Made by a program: the position numbers and the translations under genes
Assembly (NCBI RefSeq): GCF_029892565.1
Contig: NZ_JARXVH010000009.1
Coordinates: 310,001-374,000 of the forward strand
Direction of reading: 5' to 3'
DNA from: Streptomyces pseudovenezuelae
GTDB taxonomy: Bacteria; Actinomycetota; Actinomycetes; Streptomycetales; Streptomycetaceae
Length of the DNA: 64,000 nt
The notes under the pieces: model-generated
Seen by the model: the letters and a program-made list of their open reading frames with translations, nothing else
Databases searched by the model: none
What the model was told of the DNA's origin: nothing
Part shown: positions 50,417 to 58,517 of the stretch, piece after piece
Position numbering within the stretch: position 1 is the stretch's first letter
How the letters are laid out: every line of letters starts with the position of its first letter

Positions 50417-51343
50417 ATGACCAGCGACGACACCGCCGGGTCCGACGGGACCCGCACCATCGAGAACCTCACCGCGCTCACCCCGCAGCAGACCGAGGCG
50501 GTGCTCGCGCTGCTCGCCGAGGCCGCCCGGCAGGACGGACAGCAGGCGGTGTCCGAACAGGGCCGGCTCCAACTGCGCGGCGGCGAGCGCACGGGCGTGA
50601 CCCACCTCCTGCTGAGCGTCGGCGACGAGCTCGTCGGCTACGCGCAGTTGGAGGACACCGACCCGGTGGAGGCGCCGGCCGCCGAGCTGGTCGTGCACCC
50701 CGCGCACCGCGGGCACGGACACGGGCGGGCGCTGGGCTCGGCGCTGCTCGGCGCGTCCGGCAAGCGGCTGCGGGTGTGGGCCCACGGCGGCCACTCCGCC
50801 GCGCGGCACCTCGCGCAGGTCCTGGGGCTCACGCTCTTCCGCGAACTGCGGCAGATGCGGCGCCCGTTGACCGACCTGGACCTGCCCGACCCGGTGCTGC
50901 CCGAGGGCGTCACGGTTCGTGCCTTCCGGCCCGGCGTCGACGACTCGGCCTGGCTCGCGGTGAACTCCGCGGCGTTCGCCCACCATCCCGAGCAGGGGTC
51001 CCTCACGCAGCGGGACCTCGACGACCGGATGGCGGAGGCGTGGTTCGATCCCGCCGGGTTCTTCCTCGCCTTCCGCGGCGACGAACTCATCGGCTTCCAC
51101 TGGACGAAGGTCCACGCGGAGGAGGGGCTCGGCGAGGTGTACGTGGTCGGGGTGCGGCCGGGGGCGCAGGGCGGCGGTCTGGGCAAGGCCCTGACGACGA
51201 TCGGGCTTCGCCATCTCGCGGGTGAGGCGCTGCCGACGGCGATGCTTTACGTGGACGCCGATAACAAGGCGGCGGTGTCTGTGTACGAGCGGTTGGGGTT
51301 CGTCACGTACGAGACGGATCTGATGTACCGCACGGAGACGTGA
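50417..51343 (+). CDS. mshD: Mycothiol synthase MshD
   Basis: The 308-residue protein has two GNAT domains, as MshD does: VVHPAHRGHGHGRALGSALL in the first and VRPGAQGGGLGKALTTIGL in the second. The end is NKAAVSVYERLGFVTYETDL. It acetylates Cys-GlcN-Ins to form mycothiol, the main thiol of actinobacteria. The ATG at 50417 lies 7 bases after TACCCT, suggesting a leaderless mRNA. An upstream in-frame ATG at 50387 is unlikely. Confidence 0.9.
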   Translation: MTSDDTAGSDGTRTIENLTALTPQQTEAVLALLAEAARQDGQQAVSEQGRLQLRGGERTGVTHLLLSVGDELVGYAQLEDTDPVEAPAAELVVHPAHRGHGHGRALGSALLGASGKRLRVWAHGGHSAARHLAQVLGLTLFRELRQMRRPLTDLDLPDPVLPEGVTVRAFRPGVDDSAWLAVNSAAFAHHPEQGSLTQRDLDDRMAEAWFDPAGFFLAFRGDELIGFHWTKVHAEEGLGEVYVVGVRPGAQGGGLGKALTTIGLRHLAGEALPTAMLYVDADNKAAVSVYERLGFVTYETDLMYRTET

Positions 51344-51351
51344 GCGTCACC

Positions 51352-51417
51352 GGGGGCTGCGCCCCCAGACCCCGCTTCGGCCTGAACGGCCTCGTCCTCA
51401 AGCGCCGGACGGGCTGA
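51352..51417. repeat. Copy of the Streptomyces dispersed repeat
   Basis: This matches the element at 36311-36379 with few differences. It starts 9 bases after the mshD stop. The next minus-strand gene (51398) takes its last codons and stop codon (TGA) from within it. Confidence 0.7.
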
Positions 51418-52048
51418 AAGACACAGACCGACGTCTCACTCGCTCCGGCATGCACAGTCCCCACACCACCACCGCCCCCGCCAGCACCATCGCCCACCGA
51501 TCGTGCGCCGTCGCCCACCGCTTGTCCTCCACCGCCACGAACAGCGCCCAACTCTCCGGCAGCAGCAGCGGGGTGAGGATCGCGAGGACCAGGAGGCCGG
51601 CCGCGACCGCCTGCCCCGGTTCCGCCTGGTCCGTCAGCCGGATCGCGGCCGTCGCTCCGGCGAGCGCGAGCGCGCAGGCCGCCCCCGCCTCCAGGGTGAT
51701 GTCACCGACCGGAGGGCGGACGGACGACGGGACGAGCAGCAGCACCGCCGTCCACCACGAGGCGACGACCGGGAGGACGAGCGCTAGCCGCAGCCCGGCC
51801 CGCACCGGTCGCCGTACCGGCACCGCGGCGGTGGTGTGCCGGGCCGGGTCGTCCAGGACGAAGGCCAGCCCTAGGGCGATGACGAGGGCGGCGGTCCGCA
51901 GGAGGTTGACGGTCAGCCAGGTGGACGGCGCGTCCGCGATGCGGGTCACCCCGGCGAGCAGCAGCGCCAGGGCACCGCTCGCCAACAGCGCCCGCCAGGG
52001 CAGGGACCGCCATACGGGGAGCGTCAACTCCCGGATCAGGCCTCGCAC
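51398..52048 (-). CDS. Multipass membrane protein, probable ABC transporter component
   Basis: The 216-residue protein has about six membrane segments (for example ALLASGALALLLAGVTRI and LLVLAILTPLLLP). No enzyme motif is visible. It is the last gene of the sigma/ABC operon on this strand, following the 509-residue permease with a 118-base gap. Its C-terminus SFSPSGA and stop come from the dispersed repeat, so the natural end may have been longer. Confidence 0.65.
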   Translation of the reverse strand: MRGLIRELTLPVWRSLPWRALLASGALALLLAGVTRIADAPSTWLTVNLLRTAALVIALGLAFVLDDPARHTTAAVPVRRPVRAGLRLALVLPVVASWWTAVLLLVPSSVRPPVGDITLEAGAACALALAGATAAIRLTDQAEPGQAVAAGLLVLAILTPLLLPESWALFVAVEDKRWATAHDRWAMVLAGAVVVWGLCMPERVRRRSVSFSPSGA

Positions 52049-52185
52049 TTGTCGCCCCCTCTCGTGAACGCGCCGCCGTCACGCAGCGAGCCGACAACCG
52101 CCCGCCTGCTCGCCCCGGCACCCGAGACGCGGGGCACCCACCCTGCCGGGAGCCTCAACTCACCGATCAGCCCTCGCACTTCTCG
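52021..52185. repeat. Imperfect duplication around the gene junction
   Basis: GCGTCAACTC-CCGGATCAGGCC (52021 onward) recurs at 52152 as GCCTCAACTC-ACCGATCAGCCC, with the following CTCGCACTT-TCG also kept. About 34 bases match with five changes, 131 bases apart. The copies cover the end of the permease gene and the start of the next gene. No gene lies in 52049-52166. Confidence 0.55.
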
Positions 52186-53696
52186 TCCTTCTCCTTCGGC
52201 ACCGGCACACCCAGCAGCTCGGCGGCGCGCGCGGACGTCACCTTCGGGGAGGTCAACTCCGCCCAGTGCGCCTTGACCTGGGCGGCGACCGTCGCGCGGG
52301 GCTTGCCCAGCAGTTCGCGCACGACGGTCGTCGGGGCCGCGCCCATGGACAGCGGTTCGGTCCGGGAGACGACGATGGCCGAACCGGTGTCGCTGTCGTC
52401 GAGGCGGACGTTGCGCAGGGACTGCACCGGGTCGTCCTGGCCGGCCAGGGCGAGCCACATGACGGTGACCATGCGGCCGTCGCACAGCGCGCTCATCCCC
52501 TTCTCGTCGCCCGCGACCAGCACACCGGCGACGGCGACCGAGAACTCGGGGACGCGGTTGCCGCCCCAGGCGGTGCCGACGGTGACCTGATGGGGGGCGG
52601 TGGCCGGGTCGATCGCGCCGTCGCCGGTCAGGCCGTAGCGGGCCTCGATCCGCTGCCGTACGACGAGGGGCTGGTCGTGGGCGGTGCCGCCGGCCAGGGA
52701 CCTGACCTCGTCCACGGCCTTGGCCCAGATGGCGGTCCGTGCCGTCCACTCCGGGAAGACGCAGTACGTCGATCCGTCCCGCTCGGCGCACTTCTGCGTC
52801 TTCTCCGGGGCGTTCGTGGCCTGTTCGCGGGCCGCCTGCGTCCGGCCGGGGAGGTCCACGGTCTGCGCGACACCGCCCGTCACCGCGAGGGCGAGTGCCC
52901 CGGCGGCGGCCACCCCGACCAGCCAGTTGCGCCCGGCGACCAGGACGGCGAGCAGCACCACGGTCAGCGCGAACCCGGCGAGGTAGAGGGCGTGCCAGGC
53001 GGCCGGGCGGCCGATCAGGTCGGAGGGGAGCGTGCTGCTGCTCGACTCGCTGACGATCGGCGCCAGCCAGCGCGTCCCGCGCTCGCCGGCCCCGGCGGGG
53101 AACGCCCCGGCGACGAACAGGAAGAGGAACAGCACGATGGCCAGCGGCGCGGCCATGGCCGACGGCATCAGGCGGGCCAGCAGCACACCGATCGCGCCGA
53201 ACAGCAGCACCGTCAGCGGTCCGACGAGCAGTTCGGCCGGTGAGCCGCTGCCGACCGTGCCCGACTGCACTGCCGCCCAGCCGAACTGGCCGAGCACGAC
53301 CAGCGCGGTGACCAGCGCCGCCGCGACGACGGACAGCGCGTGCGCCGCCGTACGCCAGCCGGGCGCCAGGACGAGGACCTCGAAGTGGCGTTCCGTGTCG
53401 TACCGCTTGGAGCGCAGCACCGCGTGGTTGGCGGACAGCAGCACCGCGAGGGCAACGAGCAGCGGGGCGGCCTGCGTTGCGCGGTCGACGTCCTGGAGCG
53501 CGGGGTAGCCGCCCTCGAAGTCGGGGGCGCGCCACACGGTCCAGCCGAGGTAGGCGGCGAACGCGACCAACACCGGGATACGGAGCAGCAGTCGGCGTGC
53601 CTCGAACAGGGTCAGGGCGATCATGGCCGCCCAGGAGCGGCGGGGACCGGGGGTCCGCACGGCCGCGGGGGCCTCTTGTGTCAGTACCGCGCTCAT
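52167..53696 (-). CDS. ABC-2 type permease-like membrane protein with a C-terminal outer domain
   Basis: The 509-residue product has six membrane segments in residues 25-285, then a long C-terminal domain with CVFPEW and LCDGRM. It is in an operon with the ABC ATPase upstream (ATGA overlap at 53693-53696). The permease probably works with that ATPase. The C-terminal 220 residues are not recognised and contain four cysteines. Confidence 0.75.
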   Translation of the reverse strand: MSAVLTQEAPAAVRTPGPRRSWAAMIALTLFEARRLLLRIPVLVAFAAYLGWTVWRAPDFEGGYPALQDVDRATQAAPLLVALAVLLSANHAVLRSKRYDTERHFEVLVLAPGWRTAAHALSVVAAALVTALVVLGQFGWAAVQSGTVGSGSPAELLVGPLTVLLFGAIGVLLARLMPSAMAAPLAIVLFLFLFVAGAFPAGAGERGTRWLAPIVSESSSSTLPSDLIGRPAAWHALYLAGFALTVVLLAVLVAGRNWLVGVAAAGALALAVTGGVAQTVDLPGRTQAAREQATNAPEKTQKCAERDGSTYCVFPEWTARTAIWAKAVDEVRSLAGGTAHDQPLVVRQRIEARYGLTGDGAIDPATAPHQVTVGTAWGGNRVPEFSVAVAGVLVAGDEKGMSALCDGRMVTVMWLALAGQDDPVQSLRNVRLDDSDTGSAIVVSRTEPLSMGAAPTTVVRELLGKPRATVAAQVKAHWAELTSPKVTSARAAELLGVPVPKEKDEKCEG

Positions 53697-54556
53697 GCCG
53701 TCGCCACCTCCGCGCCCTTGCCGTCCAGGGTGAGCAAGTAGCCGTCTTCCAGGCTGGGTTCGACCAGGTCAGCGCCGGGCGGTGGGTCGCCGACGTTGCG
53801 GAAGGAGCCGACGCCGGTGCGCCAGCCCGCCTTCGCTCCGGGGTCGCGTTCGGCGCTGTTCCACACGTGTCCGGCGGCCCGCGCGGTCAGCTCGGCGGGG
53901 GTGCCGTCGAAGCGGACGGTGCCGGCGGCCATGACCAGGACCCGGTGGCAGAGCATCGCCACGTCCTCGGTCTGGTGGGTGGACAGCAGCACGGTCCGGC
54001 CCTCGCCGGCCCGGGCGATCAACTCCCGGAAGCGCATGCGCTGTTCGGGGTCCAGACCGACGGTCGGCTCGTCCAGGACGAGGAAGCCGGGGTCGCCGAC
54101 GAGGGAGGCGGCGAGCGCCACCCGCTGCCGCATACCGCCGGACAGCTTCTTGATGCGCTTGCCGCGCACGTCGGCGAGGTCGACCTCGTCCAGCACGCGC
54201 CGCACCTCGCGGTGGCGGGCGGTCCGGTCGGTCAACTCCTTGAGGATCGCCACGTAGTCGACGAACTCGAAGGCCGTGAAGTCCGGGTGGAAGCCGGGCG
54301 TCTGCGGCAGATAGCCGAGCCGGCGCCGCACTTCCTGCCGCCCTGCCGCGCTGCCGGGGTCGTGCCCGAGCACGGTGAAGGCGCCGCGGTCCGCGGACAC
54401 GGCGGTGGCCAGCACCCTCAACAGAGTGGTCTTTCCGGCCCCGTTGGGCCCGAGCAGCCCGGTGACGCCCTGGGTCAGCCGCAGCGACACGTCGTCGAGG
54501 GCGCGGGTACCGCCGTAGTGGAGGCTGAGCCCCGAGGCGGAGACGGTGGGTGTCAT
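53693..54556 (-). CDS. ABC transporter ATP-binding protein
   Basis: The 287-residue protein has Walker A GLLGPNGAGKTTLLR, Q-loop YLPQTPGF, signature LSGGMRQRVALAASL, Walker B FLVLDEPTVGLD and H-loop STHQTEDV. The ATG at 54556 was chosen because it starts the fold. It overlaps the gene on both sides (54553-54556, 53693-53696). It pairs with the permease genes of this operon. The substrate is unknown. Confidence 0.9.
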   Translation of the reverse strand: MTPTVSASGLSLHYGGTRALDDVSLRLTQGVTGLLGPNGAGKTTLLRVLATAVSADRGAFTVLGHDPGSAAGRQEVRRRLGYLPQTPGFHPDFTAFEFVDYVAILKELTDRTARHREVRRVLDEVDLADVRGKRIKKLSGGMRQRVALAASLVGDPGFLVLDEPTVGLDPEQRMRFRELIARAGEGRTVLLSTHQTEDVAMLCHRVLVMAAGTVRFDGTPAELTARAAGHVWNSAERDPGAKAGWRTGVGSFRNVGDPPPGADLVEPSLEDGYLLTLDGKGAEVATA

Positions 54557-55368
54557 ACGGCACTCCTGGAGAAGAAGACGTCGAAGCGGTCGCGGGCGAG
54601 GAAGAGCAGGCCCGCGGCGAGGGCGGCCACCGCGGCGGCGGCGCCCTGTCCGGCGGCGGTGAACTGCACGAGCGGTCCGTCGCCGCTCTCCCGGGCGATC
54701 GCGAGCAGGCCGATCCACACCCCGCCGACCAGCGAGGGCGCGAGAACCTGCCCGAGCCGCGGGGTGAGCGCGAGCCCGGTGGCGGTGAGCGCGAGGGCGG
54801 GCAGCAGCCAGGCCAGCGCGCGCAGTCCGTAGGCCGGCAGGGCGAGCGTGGCCAGGAGGTTGAGCCCGAGTCCGGTGACGAGCACGGCGACCGTACGGAT
54901 CATCAGCAGCCGGAAGCCGTGCACGGGCGAGACGACCGCCATCTCGTACGTCGGGTCCAGCACGGGTCCGTACGCCAGCGCGACCCCGGCGAGCGGGAGC
55001 AGCGGCGCGAGGGCGAGAAACGCGGTGGGCGAGTCAGCCGTGTAGACCACGCCGACGGTCGCGACCAGCAGGAACACCATGGCCGCGAGCCACGAGCGGC
55101 GCAGTACCGGGGTGGCCGCGAGCAGCCGTGCGGTGTGGTCGGCGACCCCGGCCCGCACCAGCAGCCGCTCCCACAACCCCGGCCTGGGCGCGTCGAGTTC
55201 GGCGTCGATCCGGTCCCAGCCGGCGTCGACGCCCTCACTGACGGAGGCGAGCACGCCCCGGCACTCGGCGCAGCCGGTCAGGTGCGTGTCGGCGGACCAG
55301 AGCAGGGGCGGCGCCAACTCGCCCTGGGCGTAGGCCCGTAGGTCCTCGGCATCCACATGCCATGTCAT
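54553..55368 (-). CDS. Zinc-finger anti-sigma-like membrane protein
   Basis: The 271-residue protein starts with a putative anti-sigma zinc finger (HLTGCAECRGVLA, His-x3-Cys-x2-Cys) in a soluble domain, then six membrane segments. This is the layout of a ZAS anti-sigma factor fused to an ABC-permease-like membrane part. It is coupled to the sigma factor gene upstream and the ABC ATPase gene downstream. It may hold the sigma factor at the membrane and be part of the transporter. Confidence 0.8.
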   Translation of the reverse strand: MTWHVDAEDLRAYAQGELAPPLLWSADTHLTGCAECRGVLASVSEGVDAGWDRIDAELDAPRPGLWERLLVRAGVADHTARLLAATPVLRRSWLAAMVFLLVATVGVVYTADSPTAFLALAPLLPLAGVALAYGPVLDPTYEMAVVSPVHGFRLLMIRTVAVLVTGLGLNLLATLALPAYGLRALAWLLPALALTATGLALTPRLGQVLAPSLVGGVWIGLLAIARESGDGPLVQFTAAGQGAAAAVAALAAGLLFLARDRFDVFFSRSAV

Positions 55369-55919
55369 GCCAGCGCCTCCCGCAGTTGCTTGCGGGCGCG
55401 CATCGCCCGCGTCTTTACCGTGCCGGCCGGAATCCCGAGCAGGACGGCCGCCTCCCGGGTGGTCAGCCCGTCGATGACCGTGGCCTGCAGGACGGCCCGC
55501 AGTTCCGGCGAGAGCCGGACGAGCGCGCCCGCCAGGTCCCCGTGCTCCACCCCCGCGAGCACGCGTTCCTCGGCGGACGCCTCGTCGCGGTGGCGCAGCC
55601 GGGCCAGCGTCTGCCGCAGCCGGCCGCGCGCCCCGTCACCGCGCAGCGCGTCGACCAGCCGCCGCGACCCGATCCGCCACAGCCACCCGGCCGCGTCACC
55701 GGTGCCGGCGGCCTCCTCCCGATAGCGGGCCTTGCCCCGCCACACCGCGAGGAACGTCTCCTGTACGACGTCGTCGACGACCCCGGCGTCGGCGCAGCGG
55801 CCGCGCAGCCGGGCGGTCAGCCAGGGGGCGTACCGGCGGTACAGCTCCTCGAAGGCGCGCCGGTCGGAGTCCGCGGCGATGGCCCGCAGCAGCTCCGCGT
55901 CGCTTCTCGTTTCGCTCAC
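55365..55919 (-). CDS. ECF-type RNA polymerase sigma factor
   Basis: The 184-residue protein has sigma region 2 (AFEELYRRYAPWLTARLRG, then VVDDVVQETFLAVWRGKARY) and region 4 (LTTREAAVLLGIPAGTVKTR, then AMRARKQLREAL). The start GTG at 55919 (VSETRSDAEL) was chosen because region 2 follows soon after. Its stop overlaps the anti-sigma start (ATGA). It probably transcribes its own operon. The 5' end faces the YtrA gene. Confidence 0.85.
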   Translation of the reverse strand: MSETRSDAELLRAIAADSDRRAFEELYRRYAPWLTARLRGRCADAGVVDDVVQETFLAVWRGKARYREEAAGTGDAAGWLWRIGSRRLVDALRGDGARGRLRQTLARLRHRDEASAEERVLAGVEHGDLAGALVRLSPELRAVLQATVIDGLTTREAAVLLGIPAGTVKTRAMRARKQLREALA

Positions 55920-55986
55920 GTCTCCTCTTCGCACCGGCCCGCCCGTCCGGTTCACGAAACCACGCTTGACTTTCCGGCCCTCCCTA

Positions 55987-56024
55987 CACCACCCTTTCAC
56001 TACTCAATTAGTGAAAGGGTGGTG
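55987..56024. promoter_or_regulatory. Perfect 16-bp inverted repeat at the ytrA-type gene start
   Basis: CACCACCCTTTCACTA (55987-56002) and TAGTGAAAGGGTGGTG (56009-56024) are exact complements with a 6-base spacer CTCAAT. It ends 6 bases before the chosen GTG (56031). It is the most symmetrical site of the window and a likely operator of the GntR protein encoded just downstream. It also lies between this operon and the ECF sigma operon. Confidence 0.75.
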
Positions 56025-56030
56025 GAACGG

Positions 56031-56420
56031 GTGGTCGAGTACCGCATCGACCGGCGCTCCGGCGTCTCCACCTACGTCCAGATCGTCCAGCAGACCAAGC
56101 AGGCCCTCCGGCTGGGCCTGCTGGAACCGGGGGACAGACTGCCCACCGCACGCGAGGTGGTCGAGGCCACCGCGATCAACCCCAACACGGTCCTCAAGGC
56201 CTACCGGGAGCTGGAGCGCGAGGGCCTGGTCGAGGCCCGCCGGGGCCTGGGCACCTTCGTCCGGCGCTCACTGGGCACCGCCCCGGCCGCCGAGTCCCCG
56301 CTCCGCGACGAACTGGACGCCTGGGCCGGGAGGGCCCGCGAGGCCGGTCTCGACCGGGACGACATGGCCGCGCTCTTCACCGCCGTACTCGAAAAGCACT
56401 TCCAGGGAGACCTCACATGA
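56031..56420 (+). CDS. YtrA-subfamily GntR regulator
   Basis: The 129-residue protein is short, as in YtrA regulators: winged helix GDRLPTAREVVEATAINPNT then VLKAYRELEREGLVEARRGLG, followed by one dimerization helix. The start codon is uncertain among GTG at 56019, 56022 and 56031. I chose 56031 for the usual VEYRIDRRSG start. Its stop overlaps the ABC ATPase ATG (ATGA 56417-56420). It probably represses its own transport operon. Confidence 0.85.
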   Translation: MVEYRIDRRSGVSTYVQIVQQTKQALRLGLLEPGDRLPTAREVVEATAINPNTVLKAYRELEREGLVEARRGLGTFVRRSLGTAPAAESPLRDELDAWAGRAREAGLDRDDMAALFTAVLEKHFQGDLT

Positions 56421-57322
56421 CCGACACCGCGGGCCTCGCCATGGAGGCGGCCGATCTGGGCAGGCGTTTCGGCCGGGCCCGGCTGTCCCCGGCCTGGGCG
56501 CTGCGCGGCTGTGCCTTCCAGTTGCCCGCCGGCCGGGTCTGCGCGGTCGTCGGCCACAACGGCGCCGGCAAGTCCACGCTGCTCGCCCTGGCCGCCGGGC
56601 TGCTGGTCCCGACCGAGGGCACGATCCGCGTGCTGGGCACGGACCCGGCATCGGCGCGGGCCCGCGTGGGTTTCGTCTCGCAGGAGAAGCCGCTGTACCC
56701 GCAGCTCACCATCGCGGAGACGCTCCGCATGGGCGCCGACCTCAACCCCGATCACTGGGACGCGGCGACCGGCGAGCGGATCGTGGCCGACGGCGACCTC
56801 GACCCGAAGTCCCGCATCCGCGCCCTCTCCGGCGGCCAGCGCACCCGAGTAGCCCTCGCCCTGGCCCTGGCCAAACGCCCCGACCTGCTCCTCCTCGACG
56901 AGCCGATGGCCGACCTCGACCCGCTGGCCCGCCACGAACTCATGGGCGTCCTCATGTCCCAGGCCGCCCAGCACGGCACCACGATCGTCATGTCCTCCCA
57001 CGTCGTGGCCGAACTGGAGGGCTCCTGCGACCACCTCCTGCTGATCGGCGCGGGGCGCGTCCGCTTGTCCGGCGAGATAGACGACGTCCTGACGGCCCAC
57101 GCCCGGCTGTCCGGCCCGGCGGGCACGCCCCTCGCCCCGCACACGGTCATCGAGTCCCGCACGACGGGCCGCCAACTGACCGCCCTGGTCCGCAAGTCGG
57201 GCCCCCTCCCGACAGACCTCCACCCGGCCACCCCCTCCCTGGAGGAACTGGTCCTGGGCTACCTGCGCAATCCGGGGACGTCGGTCACGACGACGTCCCC
57301 GAGCGAGAAGGCGGCGGCATGA
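56417..57322 (+). CDS. ABC transporter ATP-binding protein (YtrA operon)
   Basis: The 301-residue protein has Walker A VVGHNGAGKSTLLALAAG, Q-loop FVSQEKPLYP, signature LSGGQRTRVALALALA, Walker B LLLLDEPMADLD and H-loop MSSHVVAEL. The tail has a short Thr/Ser-rich end. It works with the two permeases encoded at 57528 and 58514. YtrA-type operons often respond to cell-envelope antibiotics, which is only a suggestion here. Confidence 0.9.
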   Translation: MTDTAGLAMEAADLGRRFGRARLSPAWALRGCAFQLPAGRVCAVVGHNGAGKSTLLALAAGLLVPTEGTIRVLGTDPASARARVGFVSQEKPLYPQLTIAETLRMGADLNPDHWDAATGERIVADGDLDPKSRIRALSGGQRTRVALALALAKRPDLLLLDEPMADLDPLARHELMGVLMSQAAQHGTTIVMSSHVVAELEGSCDHLLLIGAGRVRLSGEIDDVLTAHARLSGPAGTPLAPHTVIESRTTGRQLTALVRKSGPLPTDLHPATPSLEELVLGYLRNPGTSVTTTSPSEKAAA

Positions 57323-57531
57323 CGACGCCGTTCCACCGCCCCATCGCACCCGCAGCCACCACCCGCGGACCCGCAGCCGCCGACGGCGAACCCGCCCCAC
57401 AGGGGCCACCCGCACCCGACAACGAATTCTGCACGGCTGGTGCGGGTGGGAACTCCAGGGCCGATGGCGAAGCCGAGGCCGAAGTGGCGCCCACCACCAC
57501 CCCGTCCCATCACAAGAAGGCCGCGATATGA
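57319..57531 (+). CDS. Low-complexity 70-residue linker ORF
   Basis: The ATG overlaps the ATPase stop (57319-57322) and its TGA overlaps the next permease ATG (57528-57531), so translation could pass through. The product is Pro/Ala/Gly-rich (TTRGPAAADGEPAPQGPPAP), ending HHKKAAI, with no membrane segment. A dispersed inverted repeat (57406-57449) falls inside it. It could be a genuine coupled small protein or a repeat-expanded spacer. Confidence 0.35.
   Translation: MTTPFHRPIAPAATTRGPAAADGEPAPQGPPAPDNEFCTAGAGGNSRADGEAEAEVAPTTTPSHHKKAAI
57406..57449. repeat. CCACCCGCACC inverted repeat
   Basis: CCACCCGCACC (57406-57416) and GGTGCGGGTGG (57439-57449) form an exact 11-bp inverted repeat across 22 bases. 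It is the type of intergenic repeat seen in Streptomyces, but here it lies between two coupled ABC genes. Confidence 0.6.
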
Positions 57532-58517
57532 CCGCCCTGTCCGTATCCGTCAACACCGGGCACCCGACATCGCCGCGCCTGCTGAGGTGGCTGGTCCGAC
57601 TGCACCGCCCGGCCCTGTGGAGCTGGCTCGGCATCGTGGTCGTACTCAGCGGCGCGTTGCTGTGGCTGGGAGGCCCGCTCACCGACGCCTCGGCCGCGGC
57701 CTGGCGACAGTTCAACGCGTGCGGGATGGGCACGTGCCACTACGACCAGGACTCGATCACCCGCTACAAGGACGCCTACAACTACCTGACGTACGCCGTC
57801 CTCGTAGTGCCCTTCGCCGTCGCGGCCTGGGCCGGCGGATCACTCGTAGGCCGCGAAATGGAGAGCGGCACAGCCCAGCTGGCCTGGACCCAGGGCGTGA
57901 GCCCCACGCGCTGGCTGGCCACCAAGCTCGCCGCCCCGGCCGTCCTGGTCGCCGCGGGCACCGGCCTGCTCGCCCTGCTGCACCACTGGGCCTGGTCAGC
58001 GGGCGAGGGCCGGATCGACACGACGAAGCCCTGGTCCAGCTTCGAGACCTTCTACGCCAACGGGCCCGTGCCGGTCGCCCTGGCCCTGACCGGCCTGGCC
58101 GGCGGCGCCCTCATCGGCCTGATCGCACGGCGGTCGCTGGCCGCACTCGTCGGCGGCCTCTGCTTCACCGCCTTCGCGTGGTCCGCCACCCAGCTCGCCA
58201 TGCCCCACCTGTGGCCCACGGCCACCAGCGTCACCAGCCTGCGCCACAACGGCCCCTCCGGCGCGGGCATCACGCTCTCCTCAGGCCTGCTGACCTCCGG
58301 CGGCGACCGTATCGCCGACCCGTACTGCGGCAGCGACCTCTCCCTGCAGTGCAAGGACCTGTACACCAGCCTGGACGCCGTCTCCTTCTACAAGGACTAC
58401 CACCCCGAGTCCCACTTCTGGCCCCTGCAGCTGATGGCCTCCGGCGTGCTCCTGGTCCTCGCCGCCCTCCTCACCCTGGCGGTCTTCCGCCTGCTGAAGC
58501 ACCGGACCGCGTCATGA
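57528..58517 (+). CDS. ABC transporter permease (paralogue 1)
   Basis: The 329-residue membrane protein has six segments and the loop REMESGTAQLAWTQGVSPTR, which is nearly identical in the second permease. The outer loop has a Cys-rich part (CGMGTCHY, CGSDLSLQC). It probably forms a heterodimer with the second permease, energised by the ATPase. The ATG overlaps the upstream stop. Confidence 0.85.
   Translation: MTALSVSVNTGHPTSPRLLRWLVRLHRPALWSWLGIVVVLSGALLWLGGPLTDASAAAWRQFNACGMGTCHYDQDSITRYKDAYNYLTYAVLVVPFAVAAWAGGSLVGREMESGTAQLAWTQGVSPTRWLATKLAAPAVLVAAGTGLLALLHHWAWSAGEGRIDTTKPWSSFETFYANGPVPVALALTGLAGGALIGLIARRSLAALVGGLCFTAFAWSATQLAMPHLWPTATSVTSLRHNGPSGAGITLSSGLLTSGGDRIADPYCGSDLSLQCKDLYTSLDAVSFYKDYHPESHFWPLQLMASGVLLVLAALLTLAVFRLLKHRTAS

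Noticed and set aside
48994..51225. Long plus-strand frame over the 5'-nucleotidase gene
   Set aside because: It is antisense to the nucleotidase and out of frame with MshD, with no domain sequence.
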